DNA of 64,000 bases from Herpetosiphon gulosus (lineage in GTDB: Bacteria; Chloroflexota; Chloroflexia; Chloroflexales; Herpetosiphonaceae): positions 124,001 through 188,000 of the forward strand of contig NZ_BAABRU010000005.1 of the NCBI RefSeq assembly GCF_039545135.1, given 5' to 3'. Position 1 is the stretch's first letter, and every line of letters begins with the position of its first letter. The translations under genes and the position numbers were made by a program. This document shows, piece after piece, positions 42,736 to 52,234 of the stretch. The notes beneath the pieces are model-generated. The model searched no databases. It saw only the letters and a program-made list of their open reading frames with translations, and had not been told where the DNA came from.

Positions 42736-44547
42736 TTAGGCGGTTAATTCATCGAGTTTGGTCACCAAATCGCCGAAGCGATTCATGGCCCGATGAATTG
42801 GGTCGGGGGTGGTCATATCAACCCCAGCCCCTTTGAGCAGATCGATTGATGATTTGGAATTACCACCCCGCAAGAAGTTGACGTAATTTTCAGCAGCGCC
42901 AGCGCCTTCGGTCAAAATCTTGTCGGCCAAGGCCAAGGCTGCTGAGATGCCTGTGGAATATTGATAGACATAGAATGAGCGATAGAAGTGGGGAATTCTA
43001 GCCCATTCAATATCTAATTCTTCGTCGATAACCAATTCAGGGCCATAGTATTGCTCGATCAAACGGCGATACAAGGCGCTCAGATTATCGGCGGTCAGCG
43101 CTTCGCCATGCTCGACCATGCGATGGGTTTCGCGCTCGAACTCGGCAAACAAGGTTTGACGCAATAATGTGCCGCGAATATCATCAATTTGCTGGGTAAC
43201 TAATTGCAAACGCAAAGCTGGGTCATCGCTGGTTTTGAGCATATATTCGGCCAGCAAGGCTTCGTTTAAGGTTGAAGCAACTTCGGCCACAAACAAGGTG
43301 TAATGGCCATAGGTGTAGGGTTGATATTTGCGGGTCATCAACGAGTGCATCGAGTGACCAAGCTCGTGAGCCAGGGTAAAGAGGCTATTCAAGTTATTTT
43401 TGTAGTTCATCAAAATAAAGGGTTGCGAGGTGTAACAACCCCATGAATAGGCTCCCGAACGTTTATTTTTATTTTCGTAACGATCAACCCAGCGCGATTC
43501 TAACCCATGGCCGAGGCTTGAGCTATATTCAGCTCCAAGTGGCTCCAAGGCGCTCAAAATCAACGAAGCACCTTGTTCAAAGTCGATTTTGGTTGGGGCT
43601 GCGCCGTTTAATGGCACAAACCAATCGTAGGCGTGCAAGCTATTAACTCCTAAAATGCGCTTGCGAACTGCGCCATAGCGATGCAATTTGGGCAAGTGCT
43701 CGTGCACCGTGCTGATCAAATTGTCGTAGACGCTCATGGGAATTTCTTTGGGTTTTAGGCTAGCATCCAAGGCTGAATCGTAGCCACGAGCTTTGGCATA
43801 GAAAATATTGCTGCGCACATTGGTAGCATAATTAGCCGCCAACATATTGCGAAATTGGCGATAGGTACGGTGGATGCTCATAAAAGTGTCGCGGCGGATA
43901 CGTTGGTTGGGATTTTCCAGCAAAACTGCATAGCGGCCCATGGTTACTTCGAGCGGCTTGCCCTGCTCATCTTCAATCGGCGGAAATTTGAGGTCGGCAT
44001 CGCTAAACATGTTGAAGGTGGTTTGAGCGCCACGACTAATCTCGCCACTTTGGGCTAATAACTCTTCAACTTCGCCTGAACGGGTGTGCTGGCGCAAGCG
44101 AATTTGCTCTTCTAAGGCGCGGCGATAGTGTTCGAGGGCGGGCAAACTGCTAATGTAGCCCAGAATTTGCTCATCAGAAAGAGCTAAAAGCTCGGGTTCG
44201 ATCCATGAGGTAGCGGCACTAACTTTAATTGAGAGGGCAGCGGCGCGTTCTTCGAGCGCTTGGTAATGTTGGTTGGCGGTATCTTCGTCGGCCCGTAGGC
44301 TGGCATAGACATAAATTTGTTCGAGCACCATGCCAAGGGCTTCTTGGGCTTGAAAGACTGCCAACAACGCCTCAGGACCATTGGCGAGCGTGCCTTGCAG
44401 GCTGGTCAAGGCTGGCAGCAAAGCGTTGCTAATTCGTTCAACATCAGCCTCCCAAGCCGCTTGGTCTGCATAGAGACTACTAATATCCCAAGTGTCTTCG
44501 GCGCTTACTTCCTCGCGGGTTGGAACCTGTTCTTCAACCATGGTCAT
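42736..44547 (-). CDS. pepF: Oligoendopeptidase F (M3B)
   Basis: 603 residues, normal for PepF. A zinc endopeptidase that cuts short peptides in the cytoplasm. The zinc motif HELGH is at 394-398, followed by the M3 downstream Glu region (EVASTLNEALL). The first ATG (44547) is preceded by GGAG at good distance; a second ATG two codons on is possible. The upstream 200 bases lead to a divergent membrane-protein gene. Confidence 0.95.
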   Translation of the reverse strand: MTMVEEQVPTREEVSAEDTWDISSLYADQAAWEADVERISNALLPALTSLQGTLANGPEALLAVFQAQEALGMVLEQIYVYASLRADEDTANQHYQALEERAAALSIKVSAATSWIEPELLALSDEQILGYISSLPALEHYRRALEEQIRLRQHTRSGEVEELLAQSGEISRGAQTTFNMFSDADLKFPPIEDEQGKPLEVTMGRYAVLLENPNQRIRRDTFMSIHRTYRQFRNMLAANYATNVRSNIFYAKARGYDSALDASLKPKEIPMSVYDNLISTVHEHLPKLHRYGAVRKRILGVNSLHAYDWFVPLNGAAPTKIDFEQGASLILSALEPLGAEYSSSLGHGLESRWVDRYENKNKRSGAYSWGCYTSQPFILMNYKNNLNSLFTLAHELGHSMHSLMTRKYQPYTYGHYTLFVAEVASTLNEALLAEYMLKTSDDPALRLQLVTQQIDDIRGTLLRQTLFAEFERETHRMVEHGEALTADNLSALYRRLIEQYYGPELVIDEELDIEWARIPHFYRSFYVYQYSTGISAALALADKILTEGAGAAENYVNFLRGGNSKSSIDLLKGAGVDMTTPDPIHRAMNRFGDLVTKLDELTA

Positions 44548-44776
44548 GAGGGATTCTCCAATTTCATGTCAATGCTTCAGTATTGCACCATTGCAGTACT
44601 GTTCCAGCAGGCGTAATGATCAATGGATACGGTATGCTGATTTTAGCATAAACTTGGTGATTTGCACTACCCGACTTTTGGCTGAACTGCTGTTAATTTG
44701 CTGCAAATCTGCTACTTGGCACAACTTACTGTCGCTATAGTAAAGCAAGATCAATCATTCAAGCAAAAGTGAGGGC

Positions 44777-45301
44777 ATGATGGATTATCACGTTCCTACA
44801 ATTGAACCTTCTGGCGCAGTTCGTTGGCAACGTTGGTTTTGGCGTAGTTGGGGTCGGCTGATTCTGACCGCGATCGTAGCAAATCTGGTTGGAGTAACGA
44901 TGTCCAACCTGCTGGGATGGGTGTGGCTCAGCATTTGGTTAGGCGATAAACTGCCCAACCGTGAGTTTTGGCAGATCATGGGTATTAGGCGATATGATTC
45001 ATATGCTTCGGCAGGGTTGCTCATGGGATTATTTTTTGGATTTTGGATTAGTGCCTTTACGACCTTGCTGCTGCGGAAAAAACTACCTAAACGTTACCAA
45101 CTCTTTTGGTTTGTGCTGCATTATATGGTTGGGGCTGTAGTTGTGGTTGTGATTGGGTTGTCACTCATCCAGCTCAAGTTTCCGGATATTACGATCTTTC
45201 AATTCCAACATCTATTTGAGTTGCCGATAGCAAGTTTTACTGTAGCCAGTGGCTTGGTTGGCTGGCAGATGCAGCGCTGGTTGAAGCGACCTGAGCACTA
45301 G
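44777..45301 (+). CDS. Small polytopic membrane protein, unknown
   Basis: 174 residues with four predicted membrane helices and a basic loop (LLRKKLPKRYQLFW) between helices 2 and 3. Two adjacent ATGs at 44777 and 44780; GTGAGGG lies upstream. No family recognised. It precedes the ABC ATPase gene by about 100 bp on the same strand and may be part of that unit, but a separate role is equally possible. Confidence 0.65.
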   Translation: MMDYHVPTIEPSGAVRWQRWFWRSWGRLILTAIVANLVGVTMSNLLGWVWLSIWLGDKLPNREFWQIMGIRRYDSYASAGLLMGLFFGFWISAFTTLLLRKKLPKRYQLFWFVLHYMVGAVVVVVIGLSLIQLKFPDITIFQFQHLFELPIASFTVASGLVGWQMQRWLKRPEH

Positions 45302-45404
45302 CAGCCCAATTGGACTATTGTGCCCTTGACAAGCGAGCGTTTTTGCGGTCTGGTATTGATACGCCCTTTTTGATGATGGTGGCGGTTTGGATAGGAGTTC
45401 TGCA

Positions 45405-46385
45405 ATGATCATTGCTGAAGAGTTACGTAAGCAATTTGGAGATTTTCACGCTGTAAAGGGCGTATCGCTTGAAGTTAAGCCTGGCGAAGTCTTGGCATTA
45501 CTTGGCCCAAATGGTGCTGGCAAAACTACCAGCATCCGCATGCTAGCGGCGATTCTCAAGCCAACCAGTGGGCGGGCAATCGTTGGCGGCTTTAATGTTG
45601 AAACCCATGCCCGTGAAGTGCGCCATGCGGTTGGCTTGCTGACTGAATTTCCTGGCCTCTACCATCGCATGAAATCGCTCGATTATTTGCTGTTTTTTGG
45701 GCGTTTGCAAGGCATGAATGATCGTGATTGTGGCAATCGGGCAGTGCAATTACTGCAACAATTTGGCCTATGGGAAGCCCGCGAAAAACGCATCGACGGC
45801 TATTCCAAAGGCATGAAACAGAAATTAGCCTTGATTCGGGCGATGATTCATGACCCTAATATTTTGTATCTCGATGAGCCAACCACTGCTATGGACCCGC
45901 ACTCAGCCCGAACCGTGCGCGATGCGATTGCAGGCTTGCGCTCGGCTCAGCGCTCGATCATTTTGTGTACCCATAATTTGAACGAGGCCGAGGAGTTGGC
46001 CGACCGCATTGCGGTGGTGCACGATGGTGGAATTGCGGTGCAAGGCACGATTGCTGAGCTGAGCCAACAATTGATGGGTGACCCAATTTGGGAGCTGCGC
46101 CTCGCCCAACCCCAACCAGAGCTGGCCAAACGCCTGGCCAATTTGCTAACAATTGAAGATGTTGGTGCTGATTGGTTGCGCTATCGCACGACTGAGCCAC
46201 ATCAGCTTAATCCCGTGTTGATTCAACGGATTAGCGGCTGGGGCTGGCCATTAGTCTCAATCAACGAAGTACAGCGCTCGTTAGAAGATGTCTATCTGAC
46301 GATTGTTGGTCAAACCCATCGCGAACGGGTCAGTGCTACGCTTGAGCAGCCCAATGCGGCGGCAGTTGCCGAGGTCGCCTTATGA
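45405..46385 (+). CDS. ABC transporter ATP-binding protein (ABC-2 class)
   Basis: 326 residues from ATG 45405 (MIIAEELRKQFGDFHAVKG), AGGAG upstream. Walker A LGPNGAGKTT, signature YSKGMKQKLA and Walker B ILYLDEPTTAMDP are clear, and a C-terminal accessory domain of ~100 residues follows. It overlaps the next gene by 4 bp (ATGA), which is its permease. Substrate unknown; the SpoIIM-type unit in the permease points to an envelope or lipid role rather than a drug. Confidence 0.94.
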   Translation: MIIAEELRKQFGDFHAVKGVSLEVKPGEVLALLGPNGAGKTTSIRMLAAILKPTSGRAIVGGFNVETHAREVRHAVGLLTEFPGLYHRMKSLDYLLFFGRLQGMNDRDCGNRAVQLLQQFGLWEAREKRIDGYSKGMKQKLALIRAMIHDPNILYLDEPTTAMDPHSARTVRDAIAGLRSAQRSIILCTHNLNEAEELADRIAVVHDGGIAVQGTIAELSQQLMGDPIWELRLAQPQPELAKRLANLLTIEDVGADWLRYRTTEPHQLNPVLIQRISGWGWPLVSINEVQRSLEDVYLTIVGQTHRERVSATLEQPNAAAVAEVAL

Positions 46386-48670
46386 GCAACCAAGCTTTGA
46401 CGATTACGCGGCGCGATTTACGCGATACGCTCAGCGATTGGCGCACCTTGATTCCGCTATGTATTCTTTCGGTGCTATTACCGCTCATTTTGCGGTCGGG
46501 CGTGGCCCAAGCAGTTAGTTTTCTTGACGATGAATTTATCAGTCGCAGCTTAGTGCCGCTTGGTTTGTTGATTGCTGGCTTCTTGCCTGCCTCGCTTTCC
46601 TTGATTGGCCCCTTAGAATCGTTTGTCGGCGAGCGCGAACGCTCAACCCTTGAATCGTTGTTGGCGATGCCGATGAGCGATCGTGGCTTATATCTGGCCA
46701 AGTTTTTTGCCGCACTCTTGCCACCGGTTGGTTCATCAGCGGTGGCGATGGTCATTTATAGCTTGGCGATTGAACTAGGGCGGCCTGTGCGCATGGCCGC
46801 GCTGCCAAATCGAGTTTTTCTGAGCGACTATTTGACCAATGCGTGGATTCTTGGGATTACGGCGATTTTGCTGATTAAAGTCTTCACCATGGTTGCGGCA
46901 GCGGTCTATGTTTCTTCGCATACCACCAGCATTCGGGCTGCCAACTTGCTGGCGAGCTTCATCCTCATTCCGATGGCAATTTTGGTGCAGATTGAAGCGC
47001 TGATCATCATTAATGGCATGTTTTTGCCGATTGTGCTGATTAATGGCTTGCTGTTGGTGGTTGGCCTGACCATGGTTGGTTGGGGCATGTATAGCTTTAA
47101 TCGTGAAGAATTGCTCTCGCGTGAGCACGAAACGATCAGCAAACGAAGCTCAACCCAACGCCTGAGCCAATCGACCAAAATCTATGGCCCAGTTATGACA
47201 ATTCTGCAACGCGAAGCAACCGATACCCTGAGCGACTGGCGGATTTTGATTCCGATTGGGTTGCTGACCTTTTTGGTGCCGATTGGCGCCTTGTTTGGCT
47301 CGATCTATGCTTTTTCAAATGTTGATACGCCCGATGGGGTGGTCAATCTGATGCCCTTCATTGTGTTGTTGGTTGGCTTTTTGCCAGCCTCGTTTTCGCT
47401 GATTGTGGCACTTGAGGTTTTTGTTGGCGAGCGCGAACGTGGCTCGTTGGAATCACTTTTTTCGATGCCAATCAGCGATGATCAGTTGTATCGTGGTAAG
47501 TTGTTAGCGGCGATTGTGCCGCCAATTGGTGCAAGCCTGATTGCCATGCTGCTGTTTGGGGTTGGCCTGAGTTTATTTGCCCCAGCCGCCTTGCTTGAGC
47601 GGATCAACCTGAGCATCTTTAGCCAAATGGTGCTGCTGAGCATTGCCCAAGCCTTGGCGATGGTCTCGGCGGCAGTGGTGATTTCGTCGCATACTAATAC
47701 CGTGCGTTTGGCCAACTTATTAGCCAGTTTTATTTTGGTGCCAGTCGCAATTATGGTACAGCTTGAGGCTGTGCTGATCATCGGCGAACGCTTCGACGTG
47801 CTGAATGCGATTATGGCGGTGATGTTAATTTTGACGATTGTGCTAACTCGTACTGGGATTGGCAGTTTTAAGCGCGAATCAATTCTCTCACGTGAGCATT
47901 TGGCGCTAAACGTTAGTCAAATCAATCGGGCCTTCAATGCCTTTTTCAGCGAAATTCGCCCAGCAGGTAGCAACCCCGATAACCACTTAGGCGTGTTTTA
48001 TGTTGAAACTGCACGTGGACCAGAACGCAATGCTCGGGCATGGCTCAAACGCTTCTATCGCCAGGAATTAGCGGTAGTTTGGCGCGAAACCCGACTAGCT
48101 TTGGTGGTGGTGCTGCTTTGTTGCGTAGCAGCAATCATTTTTGGCAGCCAATTTACGCCAGTCAGTGATCGCGAACAATCATTAGCGAATCTTATGAGCC
48201 GTTTAGACACCAATCAAGCTACGCTGTGGAGTCCCTCGTTTGGCGTGACGGTTGTGCGAAATAGCTTTTCGCTCTTCTTTGCTGGGCTATTTTCAGCGAT
48301 TAGCCTCGGCTTTTTTGGCCTAACGACTCCAGTGATCAATTTGATGAGCATTAGTTTTCGGGCCAGCACGTTAGCGGCAAGTGGCGGGCTAGCCACAGGT
48401 TTAAATTATCTATTAGCCTATGAGTTGCCGCATGGCCTATTGGAAATTCCCTTAAGCATTATGGCAGCGGCGTTAGCGTTACGCTTGGGCGCTTCCTTGG
48501 CCTTTGTGCCACCAACCTATAGTGCTGGGCGGCATTTACTCTGGGCTTGGGCGATGTATCTCAAAGTATTTTGCTTAGTGATTGTGCCTGGGCTAGTGCT
48601 GGCGGGCTTGATTGAAGTGTTGGTAACCCCAGCTGTCTATCAGATGGTCTATGGGTTTCTACAGATTTAG
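46382..48670 (+). CDS. Fused double ABC-2 permease with C-terminal SpoIIM domain
   Basis: 762 residues with about 17-18 membrane helices. Two homologous ABC-2 units come first: about 1-255 (LTITRRDLRDTLSDWRTLI, FVGERERSTLESLLAMPMS) and about 265-500 (MTILQREATDTLSDWRILI, FVGERERGSLESLFSMPIS). The last third (~558-762) is a SpoIIM/DUF95 domain with the family motif YELPHGLLEIPLSIMAAALALRLG-like segment. So one chain holds a complete pseudodimer of permeases plus SpoIIM. It starts in the stop of the ATPase gene. It is the membrane part of the exporter; what the SpoIIM unit adds is unknown. Confidence 0.9.
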   Translation: MSNQALTITRRDLRDTLSDWRTLIPLCILSVLLPLILRSGVAQAVSFLDDEFISRSLVPLGLLIAGFLPASLSLIGPLESFVGERERSTLESLLAMPMSDRGLYLAKFFAALLPPVGSSAVAMVIYSLAIELGRPVRMAALPNRVFLSDYLTNAWILGITAILLIKVFTMVAAAVYVSSHTTSIRAANLLASFILIPMAILVQIEALIIINGMFLPIVLINGLLLVVGLTMVGWGMYSFNREELLSREHETISKRSSTQRLSQSTKIYGPVMTILQREATDTLSDWRILIPIGLLTFLVPIGALFGSIYAFSNVDTPDGVVNLMPFIVLLVGFLPASFSLIVALEVFVGERERGSLESLFSMPISDDQLYRGKLLAAIVPPIGASLIAMLLFGVGLSLFAPAALLERINLSIFSQMVLLSIAQALAMVSAAVVISSHTNTVRLANLLASFILVPVAIMVQLEAVLIIGERFDVLNAIMAVMLILTIVLTRTGIGSFKRESILSREHLALNVSQINRAFNAFFSEIRPAGSNPDNHLGVFYVETARGPERNARAWLKRFYRQELAVVWRETRLALVVVLLCCVAAIIFGSQFTPVSDREQSLANLMSRLDTNQATLWSPSFGVTVVRNSFSLFFAGLFSAISLGFFGLTTPVINLMSISFRASTLAASGGLATGLNYLLAYELPHGLLEIPLSIMAAALALRLGASLAFVPPTYSAGRHLLWAWAMYLKVFCLVIVPGLVLAGLIEVLVTPAVYQMVYGFLQI

Positions 48671-48740
48671 CCTGTTGACAAGCCATGAAGCTGCTACGTA
48701 CAATGGAGCTATCACTTGGTACTGCTAGGAGGGTACTTCG

Positions 48741-50822
48741 ATGGTGGCTCCTTCTGCGCTTGCGTTAATTTTGCCTGCGGGTATGCCATTGGCAACCGCT
48801 TTGATGATTGTCAATCAACGCCAGATCGATTGGGTGGTGATCACGCCAACTCCCAACCCCAAAGAGGGCGATGCAGCAACGCTGATTGCTGTAGCTGAGC
48901 TGAAACAAAGCAATGTTTCGGTGGTTGGCGCATTGGCTGGCCTAACCGTCACGATCACGCGGATCTTTCCGGATCGCACGGTGCATTGGCAAGGCGAAGC
49001 AATCACAACCAAACATAATGATGATCGGCGTGGCGATAATGAGGGCATTGAGCCAGAGCCAACTACGCCACGGGTGGTTAATGCAGCACTGTATTATGCC
49101 GATGATCCCCCTGATTTAGTTGCCCCAACCACGACCTTAGCAGTCGCAAGTCGTTACCATTTGCGGATTAATATCGGTGAACGGCGGAGTGATTCACGTT
49201 TAACTGATGCCCAAGCCTTGCCAACTCCCGATATAAGCGAAGATTTGCCCTTATTTATCAGCGTTGCCAGTCGCGGCGAATATGTGGTGTTTGATGCGCC
49301 GATGCAGCGCCTGAGTTTGCCGCCTGCTGGCGATAGCGCCAGCTTGCAATTTAGCCTAACTGCCAAACAGGCAATTGATGATATTCCTATTTGGATCAAT
49401 GTTTATTACAACTGGACTTTGCTGCAAACCCTTGAATTGCATTTCAAAATTACGCCTGTTGAAGCCGATTTGGCTGCACCGTTGTTGGCGCGGGTCAGCT
49501 ATTCGCGCACGGCTGGCTTTGCTGATTTAGCGGCAATTCGCCCCAAAAAAATTACTTGTAAATTAACTGGCGATGGCGAATTTTATCGCATGAACGTGGC
49601 ATGGCCCGATGAAGGCACAAGCACGCGCCGCGAACAACGCGGCTTGAATTTGGTGCTGCCAATCAATGCGGCGAGTCTGAGCAATGAAATTGTGCAAGCA
49701 CGAAATACGCTCTACGATATTACTTGGCAACCATCGTATCGCCAAGGCAGCCGTGGCAAATTGGCCGAGCGCCGTGAAAGTTTGTATCAACTGGCGGTTG
49801 TGGGCAATCGCTTGTATGCGGCTTTATTTGCGCCCAGCGGAGCCAGCGCCGAGCAAGCTGAATCGTTGGCGGCGCTCCGAAGCTGGCTGGAAACAATTAG
49901 CGCCGATCAGACCTTGCCAGCCTTGCAAATTATTCACGAAGGCATGCCTAGCGGCGTGCCATGGGGTTTGCTCTATCCTGAGCCAGTCAACGATCCTAAC
50001 AGCGTTGATTTGAATAAGTTTTGGGGTTGTCGTTATCGTTTGGAAATTATGACCCCGCAACTGGCCCAAAATGCTCAGCAAGCGCCAACCGCCCAAGCCC
50101 AATTGCAAATTAGCGGCGGAACCTACAACTTCCGTGTGCCAATCGCCGATACGGTTGTTGATGTGACCCAGCAACATCGTGAAGCGCTGCAAACGTGGAG
50201 TACAACGCGGGGCAATGTGGCGCTCGATTTACGCGAAGCAGGCGATAAAAATAGCCTTGGCGGCTTATTCGGCAAAAGCGATATTGTTTATATGTATTGC
50301 CATGGACACACCGCCAAAACTCCCGACGATACCTCGGATTGGTTGGCCAAGTTTCGCGATCAAATGGCGCGGTTGGATGACAGCGTGCGCAGCAAATACA
50401 GTGATTTGCTGAGTTTGAGCCAGAAAGAATATCAGCCAAGCGACCCAAATATTAGCGATAGCTGGCTGAAATGGAATCAAAGCCTGTTGCCGTTGCGCTT
50501 GCTGAGCCAATGGGGATTAAAACTCGAACGCAAACCGTTGGTGATTTTGAATATGTGTGAATCGGCCCAAGTGCTGCCAACCTTGAGCAGCGGCTTTATT
50601 CCATTTTTCAGCCAATTGGGGGCGCGTGGTATTTTGGGTACTGAATGCCCGATGCTGGCACCATTTGCTGCCGCCTTTGGCCAAAAACTGATCGAACGTT
50701 TGGGGCAGGGCGAGGCGATTGGCGATATTTTGCCAGCGCTCCGCCGCCATTTTATCGAAGAAGAGCGCAATCCCTTGGGCTTGGCCTACACCTACTATGG
50801 CGATGCCGATGCCCATGTTTAG
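48741..50822 (+). CDS. CHAT-domain (caspase-like) protease
   Basis: 693 residues with GGAGGG 7 nt upstream. The last ~350 residues are a CHAT domain: ALQIIHEGMPSGVPWGLLYP, then the catalytic His in YMYCHGHT (H521) and the catalytic Cys in VILNMCESA (C606), the His-Cys dyad of clan CD. The N-terminal ~340 residues are beta-rich domains with no clear family; an early hydrophobic stretch (ALALILPAGMPLATALMIV) is not a normal signal peptide. CHAT proteases often act as effectors that cut a partner after a signal (for example TPR-CHAT in type III-E CRISPR). The next gene, 72 bp downstream, encodes a small protein with a hydrophobic C-terminal half that may be that partner. No sensor is recognised. 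Confidence 0.85.
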   Translation: MVAPSALALILPAGMPLATALMIVNQRQIDWVVITPTPNPKEGDAATLIAVAELKQSNVSVVGALAGLTVTITRIFPDRTVHWQGEAITTKHNDDRRGDNEGIEPEPTTPRVVNAALYYADDPPDLVAPTTTLAVASRYHLRINIGERRSDSRLTDAQALPTPDISEDLPLFISVASRGEYVVFDAPMQRLSLPPAGDSASLQFSLTAKQAIDDIPIWINVYYNWTLLQTLELHFKITPVEADLAAPLLARVSYSRTAGFADLAAIRPKKITCKLTGDGEFYRMNVAWPDEGTSTRREQRGLNLVLPINAASLSNEIVQARNTLYDITWQPSYRQGSRGKLAERRESLYQLAVVGNRLYAALFAPSGASAEQAESLAALRSWLETISADQTLPALQIIHEGMPSGVPWGLLYPEPVNDPNSVDLNKFWGCRYRLEIMTPQLAQNAQQAPTAQAQLQISGGTYNFRVPIADTVVDVTQQHREALQTWSTTRGNVALDLREAGDKNSLGGLFGKSDIVYMYCHGHTAKTPDDTSDWLAKFRDQMARLDDSVRSKYSDLLSLSQKEYQPSDPNISDSWLKWNQSLLPLRLLSQWGLKLERKPLVILNMCESAQVLPTLSSGFIPFFSQLGARGILGTECPMLAPFAAAFGQKLIERLGQGEAIGDILPALRRHFIEEERNPLGLAYTYYGDADAHV

Positions 50823-50894
50823 GAGTGTGACGTTGGGGCTGTGCGATAACCTTTATCAGCAGCCAAGCATCATTGAGTTATTTAAGGAGTTGCT

Positions 50895-51458
50895 GTGAGC
50901 GATTCAACTAATCAACAAGCCGTGTTGGAAAGCCAAGTTCGTTCCTTGGTGGAGCTTTCGGAAGATGATTTGTTTCGCAAACTTGGGATTCAAGTCAAGC
51001 AAGCTGAAGAAGCCGATGCCGCTGCACTAGAAGTAGCCCAAGCCGAAGGCGCATTTGCTGAGCCAGTTGGGGTTGAAATGGGCTTGGGCGAAAATCTACG
51101 GGCTTTTGGGGCACGCTGGTGGGCCGAAATCGAGCCAAAACTTTACAATTTGTTGTGTGCGAGCGAAAGCAAAGAGCGCAGCCAAATTTTGGCTCAATTG
51201 CCTGAATCGAAGGGTGGCACAGCAGCGGCGGTAGTTGGTGGCGATAGTGGCAATGCAGCCGCCGATAATATTGCCACGGCCTTAGCGCCCTTGTTGATTG
51301 GCCTGTTGCCCTTCAATTTGCCAATTATTGCCTCGGTTGGTGCAACGATTGCCGCCAAAATGATTTTGAGTTCAGGCCTCAAAACCACCTGCGAAATGTG
51401 GCAAGAATCAATTGAGGCTCGCGAAGAAGCCAAGGCCAAAGAGAAACCTGCCGAATAG
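50895..51458 (+). CDS. Small protein with hydrophobic C-terminal half, CHAT partner candidate
   Basis: 187 residues from GTG 50895, AAGGAG 6 nt upstream. The N-terminal ~115 residues are soluble and acidic (LVELSEDDLFRKLGIQVKQ, GENLRAFGARWWAEIEPKLYN). A Gly/Ala-rich linker (TAAAVVGGDSGNAAAD, ~115-132) leads to ~45 hydrophobic residues (ALAPLLIGLLPFNLPIIAS, then ATIAAKMILSSG) that could insert in a membrane, followed by an Ala/Glu/Lys-rich tail. No family recognised. It is directly behind the CHAT protease on the same strand, so it may be its substrate or cofactor. The flexible linker would be a natural cleavage site; this is a guess. Confidence 0.7.
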   Translation: MSDSTNQQAVLESQVRSLVELSEDDLFRKLGIQVKQAEEADAAALEVAQAEGAFAEPVGVEMGLGENLRAFGARWWAEIEPKLYNLLCASESKERSQILAQLPESKGGTAAAVVGGDSGNAAADNIATALAPLLIGLLPFNLPIIASVGATIAAKMILSSGLKTTCEMWQESIEAREEAKAKEKPAE

Positions 51459-51465
51459 CGTTCCC

Positions 51466-51590
51466 TCACCCCTCACCCCTCACCCCTCTCCCACTGCGGC
51501 GGGAGAGGGGCATTCCACCCTTGATGTTATGGTGGTTCCCGCTCGCTCGCTTGGCGGGAGAGGGGGCTAGGGGGTGAGGGCATCGCTATA
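51466..51590. repeat. Heptamer and GGGAGAGGGG-type repeat spacer
   Basis: Three TCACCCC-type heptamers begin 8 bases after the stop codon (51466-51489). CTCTCCCACTGCGGCGGGAGAGGGG (51487-51511) forms a hairpin, and GGCGGGAGAGGGGGCTAGGGGGTGAGGG (51553-51580) is the inverse of the first tract, so the spacer folds back on itself. Confidence 0.85.
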
Positions 51591-51597
51591 AGCATTC

Positions 51598-51632
51598 AGC
51601 GCAGCAGAACATTGACCTGCTGCGCTTTTTTG
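51598..51632 (+). terminator. Intrinsic terminator downstream of the CHAT operon
   Basis: AGCGCAGCAG (51598-51607) pairs with CTGCTGCGCT (51617-51626), followed by a T-run. It ends the CHAT operon after the repeat spacer. Confidence 0.88.
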
Positions 51633-51736
51633 TGGGCAATCGTGATGATGTTTAAGCAAATTAGCCAACAAAAGTTACGGAAACGGCTCCCAAGCAGCGC
51701 TATAATAGCAGTAGTATAGATTGAAGGATTCGTGGT

Positions 51737-52234
51737 ATGACATCAATTCGCAAACTGCTTTGGATTAGTCTTGGGACTATTTTTCTAATATTAGGTGTAA
51801 TTGGCATTTTCGTGCCGTTAATTCCCACTACTGGGCCGTTGTTGGCTTCGGCGGCCTGCTATATGCGTGGCTCACAGCGCTGGTACAACTGGCTGATCAA
51901 CAATCGCTATTTGGGCAGCTATATTCGCAATTTTCGCGATAAACGGGGCATGCCCTTGCGGGCTAAGGTTGTCACATTGGTGATTTTGTGGCCAACCTTA
52001 GCCGTTTCAGCCTGGGCCAAGCCAGTTTGGTGGCTTTGGCTCATCCTTTTGGCGGTGGGGATTGGGGTGTCGTGGCTGATGTGGAAGCTTCCGACATTGC
52101 AGCTTGATCCTCAGGGTAACGCCATGCCAAGCGTTGCTGAACCCGCGCCTCATAGCCATGATCTGTCGGGTAGTAATAGCGATGCCCCGCTAAATTCGGC
52201 GGTAGATGCTCCTGTTCAACCTGGGCATCTTTGA
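51737..52234 (+). CDS. DUF454 (YbaN-like) inner-membrane protein
   Basis: 165 residues; the family is usually ~125. The DUF454 core covers residues 1-115 (LGVIGIFVPLIPTTGPLLASAACYMRGS, with 3-4 membrane helices). The C-terminal ~55 residues (DPQGNAMPSVAEPAPHSHDLSG onward) are polar, without membrane helices, and lie entirely within the convergent rarA gene. GAAGGA upstream supports the start. Function of DUF454 is unknown. Confidence 0.88.
   Translation: MTSIRKLLWISLGTIFLILGVIGIFVPLIPTTGPLLASAACYMRGSQRWYNWLINNRYLGSYIRNFRDKRGMPLRAKVVTLVILWPTLAVSAWAKPVWWLWLILLAVGIGVSWLMWKLPTLQLDPQGNAMPSVAEPAPHSHDLSGSNSDAPLNSAVDAPVQPGHL

Noticed and set aside
50895-51458. Bacterial gasdermin as the CHAT partner
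   Set aside because: Too short and no beta-rich gasdermin-like pattern; described only as a protein with a hydrophobic C-terminal half.
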